A stretch of DNA of 64,000 nt from Pseudomonas asplenii (GTDB lineage: Bacteria; Pseudomonadota; Gammaproteobacteria; Pseudomonadales; Pseudomonadaceae). The notes below the pieces were generated by a model. It did no database searches and was not told the origin of the DNA. It worked only from the letters and a program-made list of their open reading frames with translations. Below, one piece after another: positions 56,085-64,000 of this stretch. The stretch's first letter is position 1; each line of letters starts with the position of its first letter. The stretch lies in NCBI RefSeq assembly GCF_900105475.1, contig NZ_LT629777.1:620001-684000 (forward strand), in the 5' to 3' direction. Both the position numbers and the translations under genes were made by a program.

Positions 56085-57911
56085 ATGGATTTGCAACGCC
56101 CCCTGAGTTGCCTCGGACTCTCGGTCGCTCTGCTGCTGAGCGCTTGCTCCCCTCACGACAAGCCGCCACAGGCCAGCCTTGAGGAAAGAACCGCGCAGTT
56201 CGAGAAAACCCTGGATAGCCTCCAGGACCCCAAGCTCAAGGACGCGGTGGCGGACCTCGGCGGCTCGCTGCTGCTGCTTGAACGGGCGCGCCTGCGCCTG
56301 CGGGAAAAGCCGATCGAAACCGAGTACAGCGAAGATGCCCTGGCGTTGCTCAAGCACTACGCCAGCCCACAGGCCCTGGCCGAGACCTACATCAACGGGC
56401 TGTTCGTACTGCGCAAGAAATCCAGCTCCGACTACCTGACCGACCTGCAGCCGATCTTCCCGTTCAGCTTCAACTACCCGACCGAATTTCCCTTCCCCCA
56501 TGCGCTGGAATGGCAGTCGGTGACCCTGAGCAACAAACAGGTGATTCCCTTCCAGCCCGAATGGTCAGAGACCGATCCCGGTATCCAGTTGAGCCCGTCC
56601 AGCGCCAACATGACCAACCCCGATGACCTGACAATCACCTACCCCTACATCGAGGGGCTGGAGGTCGAGAACAGCAAGCAGCCGCAACCGGTCACCCTGC
56701 ATGGCAAGGTCGAAGTGATCGCGCCCCGCAAGATCGTGACCTTCACCCTGACCGGCAAGGACGTCGGCAAACGCCAGAGCCAAGACAACGTCAGCCTGAC
56801 CTTGGTCTCCCTCGACAAGAACAATGCCGAAATCGAACTGAGCAACAGTGCGCCGCAGTCCCCGCAGTTGGGCGATACCCCACTCAATCCGCTGATTGTC
56901 CAGGCCAAGGACAAAACCGGACAGTTCCTCTCGCGCTCAGGCTCGATCAATGAAAACGCCGCCCAGCTCGCCTTCTATCAGAAGCAACTGGACGAAATGC
57001 TCAAGCAGAAAAGCTGGAGCGATGAATTCGAGAAAAAACTCGACGGCGAACAGAAAGCCTTCGAGGCCAGCCAGCCCAGCCGTTATGCCCGTGTGTACTT
57101 CAATGGCCTGGTCGATACGCTGGAGGTCAGCGTGCTCGATTTCTCCGACGCCATCGTCAACCGCAAGGAGCTGGACCTGCCGGTACGCCAGTTCGACAAC
57201 ACTACCGGCAAGGAAGTCCAGCCGTTGCCGATGCCCGTGGTGGTCTACGACGACCAGGCCGTCAGCTACCTCAAGGACGCCAACCTCGATGCCGAGCGAC
57301 TGAAAAAGAGCGTCACTATCAGCCAATCGGTCGAGGATGCCAGCGCAGCCCGTATCGAGTTCGACCACCCCAGGACCTTCAACGACGAACTACTCGGTTC
57401 ATCCCTCAACCCCGGCGACAGCCCGGTCACCTTTTTCGCCGAAGATGAGCACGGCAAGCGCGGCGAGCCCCTGGAACTGCCGAAGGAAGCCTTCGAGGTC
57501 GATCCGCTGGAAGGCTCGATCACCTACGATCTCAACCTGTTTCCGGAAACACCGGCCTATGCCATCGGCTCGATCCCGATGTTTCTCGCCAGCATCCAGA
57601 AAAACACTCTCGATGCGCGCCAGTTGCCCAAAGGCCTGGAATTGCGAGGCAACGCGCTGATTGTCGACCAGAAGCAGTTTCCCGCCGAGTCCTGGCGCTT
57701 TTACGCCAAGGACGACAGCGGCAACTACCTGAAGGAAGTCCTCACCAGCAGCCCCAATGAAAAAACCGGCTCGGCACCGGTCAATGAGGTGCATTACTTC
57801 TACGGCCAGCCAACGCAACTGGAAAGCTACCAGCGCACCGACCTGCAGACCGTCGAGTACGGTTTCGAGGTCAAGCTCGACAAGGTCCAGAACAACGAAC
57901 CGACCGAATGA
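56085..57911 (+). CDS. Large conserved lipoprotein of unknown function
   Basis: A 608-residue lipoprotein with signal peptide and lipobox LLSAC (C21). Residue 22 is S, giving no Asp+2 retention signal, so outer-membrane sorting is expected. Residues 30-80 and 290-340 are helical and charged; the rest looks beta-rich (TLHGKVEVIAPRKIVTFTLTGKDV), with repeated Ig-like or LolA-like strands and pairs of related segments (about 185-260 and 370-480). It is conserved near fklB in Pseudomonas. I recognise no catalytic motif. It is convergent with the next small gene. Confidence 0.9.
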   Translation: MDLQRPLSCLGLSVALLLSACSPHDKPPQASLEERTAQFEKTLDSLQDPKLKDAVADLGGSLLLLERARLRLREKPIETEYSEDALALLKHYASPQALAETYINGLFVLRKKSSSDYLTDLQPIFPFSFNYPTEFPFPHALEWQSVTLSNKQVIPFQPEWSETDPGIQLSPSSANMTNPDDLTITYPYIEGLEVENSKQPQPVTLHGKVEVIAPRKIVTFTLTGKDVGKRQSQDNVSLTLVSLDKNNAEIELSNSAPQSPQLGDTPLNPLIVQAKDKTGQFLSRSGSINENAAQLAFYQKQLDEMLKQKSWSDEFEKKLDGEQKAFEASQPSRYARVYFNGLVDTLEVSVLDFSDAIVNRKELDLPVRQFDNTTGKEVQPLPMPVVVYDDQAVSYLKDANLDAERLKKSVTISQSVEDASAARIEFDHPRTFNDELLGSSLNPGDSPVTFFAEDEHGKRGEPLELPKEAFEVDPLEGSITYDLNLFPETPAYAIGSIPMFLASIQKNTLDARQLPKGLELRGNALIVDQKQFPAESWRFYAKDDSGNYLKEVLTSSPNEKTGSAPVNEVHYFYGQPTQLESYQRTDLQTVEYGFEVKLDKVQNNEPTE

Positions 57912-57915
57912 TCTC

Positions 57916-58233
57916 TCAATGCAACTGCCGGCCACGCGAGCCGTTGATCTGCCGGAGCTGAGCCTGCAGGTGCAGACGCCAGATCTGCGGTTCCTCGGCC
58001 AGTTGGTAGCCGTGCAGGGTCAGGCTTTCGACAATCGAGTCGAGGATCGATTCGGCAACGAAGGGGCCATGGAACGGGCCCTGGGATTTGATTGCGGAGG
58101 GCTGCTCACCCGCCATTCCAGCGGCAAACAGCAGAGCCCACATACCGTTATCCCCGGCAAGCGGGCGAATGACGCATTCGATACGGGTGACCAGCCCCAG
58201 GCATTGGCGGGTAAGACACAGGCTGCGCGACAT
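57916..58233 (-). CDS. Small conserved hypothetical protein
   Basis: A 105-residue basic protein, MSRSLCLTRQCLGLVTRIECVI..., with regularly spaced cysteines (6, 11, 20) and the segment GPFHGPFVAESILDSIVESLTLHGYQLAEEPQIWRLH, whose tail predicts a ferredoxin-like strand. Similar short genes occupy this place in other Pseudomonas. The ribosome site is weak and the function unknown. Confidence 0.72.
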   Translation of the reverse strand: MSRSLCLTRQCLGLVTRIECVIRPLAGDNGMWALLFAAGMAGEQPSAIKSQGPFHGPFVAESILDSIVESLTLHGYQLAEEPQIWRLHLQAQLRQINGSRGRQLH

Positions 58234-58435
58234 GACGGCGACCCTCGGTAGATCCTGTCTTCAGGCCCCAACGGGGTCTGCATGGTTCCAGTGACTACTG
58301 TGGATGTCCTTGCCCTGAGAATAGAATAAATCCAGGCTGTACATGAGCCTGGAGGACAAACGGACACCTTTTCGAAAAACGTCAAACTCTTGAGCGTGGC
58401 GTGGAGGCCAGCCTGCCGGCCCCCACCAGCGGACA

Positions 58436-60874
58436 TCAGGACGGCTTGACCTCCGCCAGCGCCTGCTCGGCGGCCTCCTTCTCGGCCTCCTTGAGATCCT
58501 CTTCACTGATCAGTTCGGCGATCACCCGCAGACGCTCCACCACCCGCGCATTGACGCTGCCTTCCGGGAACTGGCCATCGGCATCCGGCTCACCGGCCGG
58601 CTCGCCCACCAGCAGGCTCAGCGCCTCGTCGGCCTGGCGCACCGCATAGACGTGGAACATCCCGGCACGTACCGCCTGCAGGACCTTCTCGTCGAGCATC
58701 AGGGTGGCGACGTTGGCCTGCGGGATGATCGCCCCCTGCTCGCCCGTCAGGCCACGAGCTTCGCAGAGACGGAAGAACCCTTCGATCTTCTCGTTGACCC
58801 CACCGACCGCCTGCACCTCACCGAACTGGTTGATCGAGCCGGTAATGGCAAAGCACTGCTTGAGCGGCGTTTTCGACAAGGCCGAAATCAACGTGCAGGC
58901 CTCGCCGAGGGACGCGCTGTCGCCATCCACGTAACCGTAGGACTGCTCCAGGGCGATACTCGCGGAAATCGCCAAGGGAAACTCTTGGGCATATCGGCTA
59001 CCCAGGTAGCCGGTCAGGATCATTACCCCTTTAGAGTGAATCGGCTGGCCAAGGTTCACTTCACGCTCGATGTCGACGATGCCGCTGCCACCCGGATAGA
59101 CCGTGGCGGAAATTCGCGCCGGCACGCCAAACGCCGAATCACCGACCTCCAGCACCGTCAGACCGTTGCACTTGCCGACTGCCGCACCGGCGGTATCGAT
59201 GAGGATGATACCCGCCAGCATGTCGTCGAGAATCCGCGCCGATACTCGCCCGGTACGCGTGGCCTTGGCCTTCAGCGCCCGCTCGATATGGCCGGCGTCA
59301 GTCCGTTCATCGCCGGCCAGGTGCCGAATGAAATCCGCCTCGCTGACCAACTGGAACAGATCGCCGATGCGCGCCGACAAACGCCCCTGGTGTTCGGCCA
59401 GGCGCGCGCTGTAGGTCGCCAGGCGCGCCACCGCATCGGCGGTCAGCGGCGCCATGCCCTCTTCCGAGGTACGGGTCTTGAGCAACTGCGCGAACTGCTC
59501 AAGGCTCTCGTCGACCATTGGAATGTCTTCGTCGAAGTCCACAAGCACCCGGAACATCTCCTGAAAATCCGGATCCAGGTCCTGCAGGGTGTAGTAGAGC
59601 TGGCGAGCGCCGATGATGATGACCTTGACCTGCAACGGGATCACTTGCGGGTTCAGGGTCACGGTCGCCAGGCGCCCCAGCTCGCCCAGCGGCGACTCCA
59701 TCTTCAACTTGCGCGACTGCAACGCCCGCTTGAGGGCATCCCAGACGAACGGCTCGCTGAGCATCTTCTCGGCTTCGAGGATCAGGAAACCGCCATTGGC
59801 CCGGTGCAACGCCCCGGGGCGCAGTTGCCGGTAGGTGGTGTACAACGCGCCCTGGTCAGTGCTGTATTCGATCCGGCCGAACAGGTTGTCGTAGGTCGGG
59901 TGCGGCTCGAACACCACCGGCGCACCGCCGCTGGCCGGATGGCCGACCACCAGGCTCGGGGCATACTGCTCTTCGAGCAGCTTGCGGGCCACGGCGTCAG
60001 TCTTGCTGTCGTCGACCAGTTGCTCGACCACGGTCCTGAGCAGATTGACCTGCATGGCTTGCAGGTACCCACAGACGGCCGCATTTTCCGCGTACTTTTC
60101 CGACAACGGTGCAAGCAGGGGCTGCAAGGCCAGGGTGATGGTTTCTTCGTTCAACTGGCGCAGTTGATTGTTCGACTCACGTTTCCATTGCGGCAGGCTG
60201 GCCAGTTCCTCGTTGAGGCGTTCCTCGAGGTCGGCGATGTCGGCATGGAAACGCTCGCGCTCGGCCTCCGGCAACTGGGCGAACTCTGCTTCGTCAAGGG
60301 CCTTGCCGTCGCTCATCGGAGTAAAGGCAATATTGCTGCTGTCACGGTACAGGGCGACGTCCTTCTCCAGCGCCAGGCGCTCGATCACATCCAGCGCGCG
60401 GTCGTAGCGCTGATTGAAGGAGCGATCGATACCGCTTTTTTTCTGCTGGTAGGAAGGGTGCTCGAATACTGCCGGAAAAGTCGCCAGCAGATTGTCGATC
60501 AGACCACCGATGTCACTGATGAAGGCGCCGGCCTCGCCCGCAGGCAACTCCAGCGCACGTGGCTCCCGTGGTTCATCGAAATGATTGACGTAAACCCAGT
60601 CCGAAGGGGTCTGCAAACGCTTGCCTTCGGCCTTGAGGTAACGTTTGACGAATGAAAACCGACCGGTTCCCGGTTCGCCCATGACGAACACGTTGTAACC
60701 GGGGCGTGGCATCGCCACACCGAACTGCAACGCTTCGACCGCGCGTTCCTGGCCAAGCACACCGCGAAAAGGCTCCAGATCATTGGTGGTAGAGAAGCTG
60801 AACTGTTCAGCGGAAAAAGGGCGAGTCAGCGCTTCAGGCGCAAGACGCAGGCTGGCAGCAACAGAATCAGACAT
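58436..60874 (-). CDS. Lon-family (AAA_32 / Lon_C) ATP-dependent protease-like protein
   Basis: An 812-residue cytoplasmic protein: an N-terminal domain, an AAA-like module, an insertion rich in coiled coil (about 190-300), and a C-terminal Lon S16 protease domain with the serine in DGDSASLGEA and the lysine in GGVNEKIEGFF, forming the Ser-Lys dyad. The Walker A is altered: GEPGTGRFS (66-74) has Arg72 where Lys is normal. It is related to the E. coli YcbZ/LonH group. Its substrate is unknown. Confidence 0.92.
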   Translation of the reverse strand: MSDSVAASLRLAPEALTRPFSAEQFSFSTTNDLEPFRGVLGQERAVEALQFGVAMPRPGYNVFVMGEPGTGRFSFVKRYLKAEGKRLQTPSDWVYVNHFDEPREPRALELPAGEAGAFISDIGGLIDNLLATFPAVFEHPSYQQKKSGIDRSFNQRYDRALDVIERLALEKDVALYRDSSNIAFTPMSDGKALDEAEFAQLPEAERERFHADIADLEERLNEELASLPQWKRESNNQLRQLNEETITLALQPLLAPLSEKYAENAAVCGYLQAMQVNLLRTVVEQLVDDSKTDAVARKLLEEQYAPSLVVGHPASGGAPVVFEPHPTYDNLFGRIEYSTDQGALYTTYRQLRPGALHRANGGFLILEAEKMLSEPFVWDALKRALQSRKLKMESPLGELGRLATVTLNPQVIPLQVKVIIIGARQLYYTLQDLDPDFQEMFRVLVDFDEDIPMVDESLEQFAQLLKTRTSEEGMAPLTADAVARLATYSARLAEHQGRLSARIGDLFQLVSEADFIRHLAGDERTDAGHIERALKAKATRTGRVSARILDDMLAGIILIDTAGAAVGKCNGLTVLEVGDSAFGVPARISATVYPGGSGIVDIEREVNLGQPIHSKGVMILTGYLGSRYAQEFPLAISASIALEQSYGYVDGDSASLGEACTLISALSKTPLKQCFAITGSINQFGEVQAVGGVNEKIEGFFRLCEARGLTGEQGAIIPQANVATLMLDEKVLQAVRAGMFHVYAVRQADEALSLLVGEPAGEPDADGQFPEGSVNARVVERLRVIAELISEEDLKEAEKEAAEQALAEVKPS

Positions 60875-61146
60875 CGGGCTTCCTTACATCAGGCGGGGCA
60901 GATAAAAGCATTCTGGCGCTGCCCGTACCCGGCTGGCAAGGCGACCGATGGATGAATCCTCAAGTCGAGGCTCAAGCACTCGGAACCGTCCCACAGAAGA
61001 CAGAGTTCATTATTCGAGCAAAAAATCACGGAACCCTTGGATAATGCCTAAACTCCAACGTGCGCGGCCGGAGAGATAACCGGCCCACCGGCGCTTGCAC
61101 AGACCGGTCCCTTGTTTTTTGGCATGCACACAAAGAGAACAAAGCT

Positions 61147-61635
61147 ATGAAACGGATTCTTCTCGGTACTCTCTTCACCGTTGTCTCCCTCCAGGCCATG
61201 GCACAGGCACCAGGCGGGCCGGATTGCGGTTGGGGCAACATGCTGTTCAAAGGCCAGCGCGGCACCCCGGCTCACTTCCTGGCTTCCACCACCAACGGCA
61301 CTTCCGGTAACGCCACCTTCGGCATGACGTCCGGTACCAACGGTTGCTCGACCAAGGACGCCCTGACCTACGGCGGCAAATCCTGGATCGCCATGAATGG
61401 CATGATGAACGAGCTGTCGGAAGACATGGCCAAGGGCCAGGGCGAAGCCCTGACCACCTACGCTGTGGTGCTGGGTGTCGCCCCCGAGGATCGCGCGCAT
61501 TTCGCTGCCGTGACCCACGAGCACTTCCAGCAGATCTTCAGCAAGGCCGACGTCACCGCCGACGACGTGCATACCAATACCCTGGCCGTTCTCAAGAACG
61601 ACCCGCGCCTGGCCAAGTACGCTACCCAGGCTTGA
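61147..61635 (+). CDS. DUF3015 family exported protein
   Basis: A 162-residue periplasmic protein with signal peptide MKRILLGTLFTVVSLQAMA, then GPDCGWGNMLFKGQRG and a cysteine pair (DCGWG, NGCST), followed by a helical part (MNELSEDMAKGQGEALTTYAVVLGV). This is the DUF3015 pattern. The function is unknown. It lies 63 bases upstream of the DUF4105 gene on the same strand, with a GC hairpin between them. Confidence 0.92.
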   Translation: MKRILLGTLFTVVSLQAMAQAPGGPDCGWGNMLFKGQRGTPAHFLASTTNGTSGNATFGMTSGTNGCSTKDALTYGGKSWIAMNGMMNELSEDMAKGQGEALTTYAVVLGVAPEDRAHFAAVTHEHFQQIFSKADVTADDVHTNTLAVLKNDPRLAKYATQA

Positions 61636-61644
61636 GCGTGACCC

Positions 61645-61664
61645 GCCCGCCCCTCGGGGCGGGC
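61645..61664. terminator. GC-rich hairpin between DUF3015 and DUF4105 genes
   Basis: GCCCGCCCC-TC-GGGGCGGGC is a perfect stem without a T-run. It may be a weak terminator or an mRNA-stabilising stem allowing partial read-through. Confidence 0.55.
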
Positions 61665-61698
61665 ATTCCCTGCCCGACCCGGACAACAGTTGCCCACC

Positions 61699-63552
61699 AT
61701 GCTCAAACGCCTTGCCTATCTGGCGCTCTGCGCCTGTGCTCCGCTCCAGGCCGCTTCACACCTCGATGATCAACGTTTGCAGCAACTGGCCAACGATCCC
61801 TTCTGGATTTCCCTGGGCCATTACGAACACGCCAAGCTCGGTGGCTGGCGCAGCTACGTCAATGACAAAAAATTCTTTCTCGCCGCCGAGGGTGCCCATC
61901 ATCCCGATGCCGAACTGAAGGCTACCGTCGCCGCGCTCTACGCCCCGGCCAGCGCCGGCAATCAGCATGCACAGTGCGTGTATCCCGCACGGACTCGCTG
62001 GCTCAAGGCCCAATTGCAGTTGAACGACCTGCCGGCCGTGGACTGTTCCGACTTCAAGCAGTGGTTCAAGGAAGTTTCGCCCCACAGCACAGTGATGATC
62101 TTTCCCGCAGCCTACCTGAACAGCCCATCGTCGATGTTCGGACATACCCTGCTGCGGATCGACCAGGCCGATGTCCAGCGCGATCAGACCGCGCTGCTCA
62201 GCTACGCGATCAACTTCGGTGCCTACATCGAAGGCTCGGACAACAGCATCCTCTATGCCTGGAAAGGTTTGATGGGTGGCTACCCGGGCCTGTTCGCCCT
62301 GGTCCCCTACCAGGAAAAACTGGCCGAATACCGTAGCCTGGAAAACCGCGACCTGTGGGAATACCGGCTGAACCTGACCCCGGAAGAAACCGCACGCATG
62401 GTCGAGCACGTCTGGGAGCTGAAACAGATCCAGTTCGACTATTTCTTCTTCGACGAGAACTGCTCCTATCGCCTGCTCGAACTGCTGCAGGTCGCCCGCC
62501 CCAGACTGCGCCTGACCGGGCAGTTTCCGCTGACGGCGATCCCCACCGACACCGTGAAGGCGGTCAAGGAAGCTGGCCTGGTGGAGAAGATCGACTACCG
62601 CCCGTCCCGCGAGCGTGAACTGCTGGAACGGGCCAAGCCCCTGAGCGCCGACGAACAACAATGGGTACTCAAGGTCAGTGCCGAACAGAAAGTCCTGCAA
62701 GACCCGGCCTTCAAGGCTCTGCCCCGCGATCGCCAGGCTTTGATCGTCGATGCCGCCTATCGGCTCGAACGCTATCGGGCCAACGGCCAGGAGCGTGACC
62801 CGGTACAGGCACAACGCAGTTTCGAACTGCTGCGGGCAATCAATCGCAATCCGGCGCCGGAGTTGCAGATCACCCCGCCCGGGCTACCGGAAAACGGTCA
62901 TGAGTCGCGGACCTGGCAGGCCGGCGTCGGCACTCGGGGCAGCCGGGCCTTTGGCGAGTACGGCCTGCGCATGGCCTACCACGACCTGAACGATAACGCC
63001 GAGGGCTTCCCTCTGGGCGCGCAGATCGAAATCCTGCAAATGAAACTGCGCCAGTACGAGGGCAACCACTGGCAGTTGCAACAACTGGACCTGGCGACCA
63101 TCCGCTCGCTGACACCGCGCAATGAGCTGCTGCAACCCTGGTCCTGGCAAGTCACCGGCGGGCTGGAGCGGGTCCCCGGCAAGCATGACGACCAGACCCT
63201 GGTCAGCCATGTGAATGGCGGTGCCGGCGGCACCTGGCAACTGAGCGACAACCTGCTCGGCTTTGCCCTGGGCACCGTACGCCTGGAACACAACGCCGAT
63301 TTCGCTGCCTTCGTCTCGCCGGCCAGCGGTTTCAACACCGGCCTGTTATGGAAGAACCCATTGGGCAACCTGAGCCTGGAAGCCAAGGGCGACTATTTCA
63401 CCAATGGTGAAGTGCGCCGCAGCCTGAGCCTCAATCAGCAATGGGAGTTGTCGCGTAACCTCGGCCTGCGCCTGAGCGCTCAACGCGAGTTCAGCAAACT
63501 GGCGTCAGCGGAAAACGAAGTCATGCTGGAGCTGAAGTGGTACCACTATTGA
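61699..63552 (+). CDS. DUF4105 (Lnb_N) domain protein with predicted C-terminal outer-membrane beta-barrel
   Basis: A 617-residue exported protein. A signal peptide (cleavage near 19) precedes a DUF4105 domain of about 90-270 with H149 (SSMFGHTLLRID) and C255 (FFDENCSYRLLELL). A His-before-Cys order is what a circularly permuted NlpC/P60-LRAT fold would show. A helical linker (280-400) follows, then about 210 residues of alternating hydrophobic/polar strands ending in EVMLELKWYHY, a typical barrel C-terminus. As I recall, a DUF4105 protein from Bacteroides was reported as a lipoprotein N-acyltransferase (Lnb); whether this one acts on lipids, lipoproteins or peptides is unknown. Confidence 0.87.
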   Translation: MLKRLAYLALCACAPLQAASHLDDQRLQQLANDPFWISLGHYEHAKLGGWRSYVNDKKFFLAAEGAHHPDAELKATVAALYAPASAGNQHAQCVYPARTRWLKAQLQLNDLPAVDCSDFKQWFKEVSPHSTVMIFPAAYLNSPSSMFGHTLLRIDQADVQRDQTALLSYAINFGAYIEGSDNSILYAWKGLMGGYPGLFALVPYQEKLAEYRSLENRDLWEYRLNLTPEETARMVEHVWELKQIQFDYFFFDENCSYRLLELLQVARPRLRLTGQFPLTAIPTDTVKAVKEAGLVEKIDYRPSRERELLERAKPLSADEQQWVLKVSAEQKVLQDPAFKALPRDRQALIVDAAYRLERYRANGQERDPVQAQRSFELLRAINRNPAPELQITPPGLPENGHESRTWQAGVGTRGSRAFGEYGLRMAYHDLNDNAEGFPLGAQIEILQMKLRQYEGNHWQLQQLDLATIRSLTPRNELLQPWSWQVTGGLERVPGKHDDQTLVSHVNGGAGGTWQLSDNLLGFALGTVRLEHNADFAAFVSPASGFNTGLLWKNPLGNLSLEAKGDYFTNGEVRRSLSLNQQWELSRNLGLRLSAQREFSKLASAENEVMLELKWYHY

Positions 63553-63556
63553 ATCG

Positions 63557-63576
63557 GGCCCGCGACGGAGCGGGCC
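63557..63576. terminator. Hairpin between convergent DUF4105 gene and small exported protein
   Basis: GGCCCGC / GCGGGCC stem with a 6-base loop, 5 bases after the stop at 63552. It lacks a clear T-run. Confidence 0.5.
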
Positions 63577-63594
63577 ATGACACGTCCAACCGGC

Positions 63595-63954
63595 TCAATC
63601 ACACAGCAGCTTCGCTCGCCCGGGATCACGCTCCACCGACTGCTCCAGCAGGCGCAGGCAATGTTCCTGATCGCGCCGGCGCATATTGTCGATGCTGATA
63701 TTGCCGACACTCTCCGGTTCCGTCCGCTCCGAGAAACGGATATCCACCACGGGCAACTCCGGCTGCAGTTGAAACCGGCTGGCGGGCTCCTCGACGGCTG
63801 TCCTGGATGGCTCCGGCACGGCAGCAGCAGGCAAATCGTCCACCGTCATGCCAAAACGGCCCAACAGGGAACTCTCGGGCAAGGGCTCTCCCATGGCAAC
63901 GCAGGCGGACAAGGTCAGGCCGACACCCATGCCATGGGCTTTGAAACAACTCAT
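63595..63954 (-). CDS. Small exported protein of unknown function
   Basis: A 119-residue protein starting MSCFKAHGMGVGLTLSACVAMG, a likely signal peptide (possible lipobox LSAC at residue 18). A Pro/Glu-rich linker follows, then a charged C-terminus with SVGNISIDNMRRRDQEHCLRLLEQ and two cysteines. ATG at 63954 has AAGAGAG upstream; an earlier in-frame ATG at 63999 lies at the window edge. I do not recognise the family. Confidence 0.7.
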   Translation of the reverse strand: MSCFKAHGMGVGLTLSACVAMGEPLPESSLLGRFGMTVDDLPAAAVPEPSRTAVEEPASRFQLQPELPVVDIRFSERTEPESVGNISIDNMRRRDQEHCLRLLEQSVERDPGRAKLLCD

Positions 63955-64000
63955 ACACCACTCTCTTTTACTGTGACGACAAACGTCCCCGGCACACATG

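Noticed and set aside
58652..60655. 667-codon open frame opposite the Lon-like gene
   Set aside because: Antisense shadow without recognisable domain.

Overview
The window is a contiguous chromosomal segment of a Pseudomonas, most likely of the P. fluorescens group. The basis is protein similarity to Pseudomonas families, high GC, REP-type intergenic palindromes with the TGTAGGAGC / CCCGCGA signature, and a gene order I recognise as parallel to the P. aeruginosa PA4520-PA4579 region. No phage, plasmid, insertion sequence, integrase or CRISPR array was seen.

Layout. 1-7.1 kb: a chemoreceptor cut by the window edge, then ampE-ampD (cell-wall recycling and beta-lactamase signalling), a DUF1631 protein and nadC. 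7.2-10.9 kb: an alkylation-repair pair (ogt and an Ada-AlkA hybrid), then a glutathione transferase divergent from a WYL regulator with a palindromic operator between them. 11-14.7 kb: tRNA-Thr, an O-antigen-ligase-like membrane protein, an AT-rich GT-C/TPR membrane protein and the major pilin pilA. This is the place where P. aeruginosa carries its variable pilin glycosylation genes. 14.9-19.6 kb: pilB-pilC-pilD-coaE-yacG. 19.6-23.6 kb: small conserved genes, ndh and a tRNA cluster (Pro-Lys-Pro-Asn). 23.9-29.4 kb: clpB with a heat-shock-type promoter, pgeF-rluD, bamD. 29.5-32.7 kb: a small PP0621-type gene and pilS-pilR. 32.8-40.3 kb: thiO, then the minor pilin operon fimU-pilVWXY1E with fimT divergent. 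40.3-53.5 kb: housekeeping genes ispH-fkpB-lspA-ileS-ribF-murJ, rpsT, creA, proB-obg, rpmA-rplU and ispB. 53.6-64 kb: small conserved Pseudomonas proteins, a Fur-box gene, FKBP isomerase, a UPF0114 membrane protein, a large unknown lipoprotein, a Lon-like protease, and a DUF4105 protein that appears to end in an outer-membrane barrel.

How it works together. The window holds most parts of a type IV pilus: subunit (PilA), extension ATPase (PilB), platform (PilC), prepilin peptidase (PilD), priming minor pilins and tip adhesin (FimU, PilV, PilW, PilX, PilY1, PilE), and the PilS-PilR system that should drive pilA from the sigma-54 promoter visible upstream of it. The retraction ATPases and the alignment and secretin genes lie elsewhere. 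The two membrane proteins between pilA and tRNA-Thr are the best candidates for an unusual, possibly undescribed pilin-modification system. A second candidate is the 617-residue DUF4105-plus-barrel protein at 61.7-63.6 kb. Notable non-coding signals are a 135-bp nested inverted repeat between rplU and ispB, three REP-type inverted pairs, a Fur box, and an AlgR-like box upstream of fimU.
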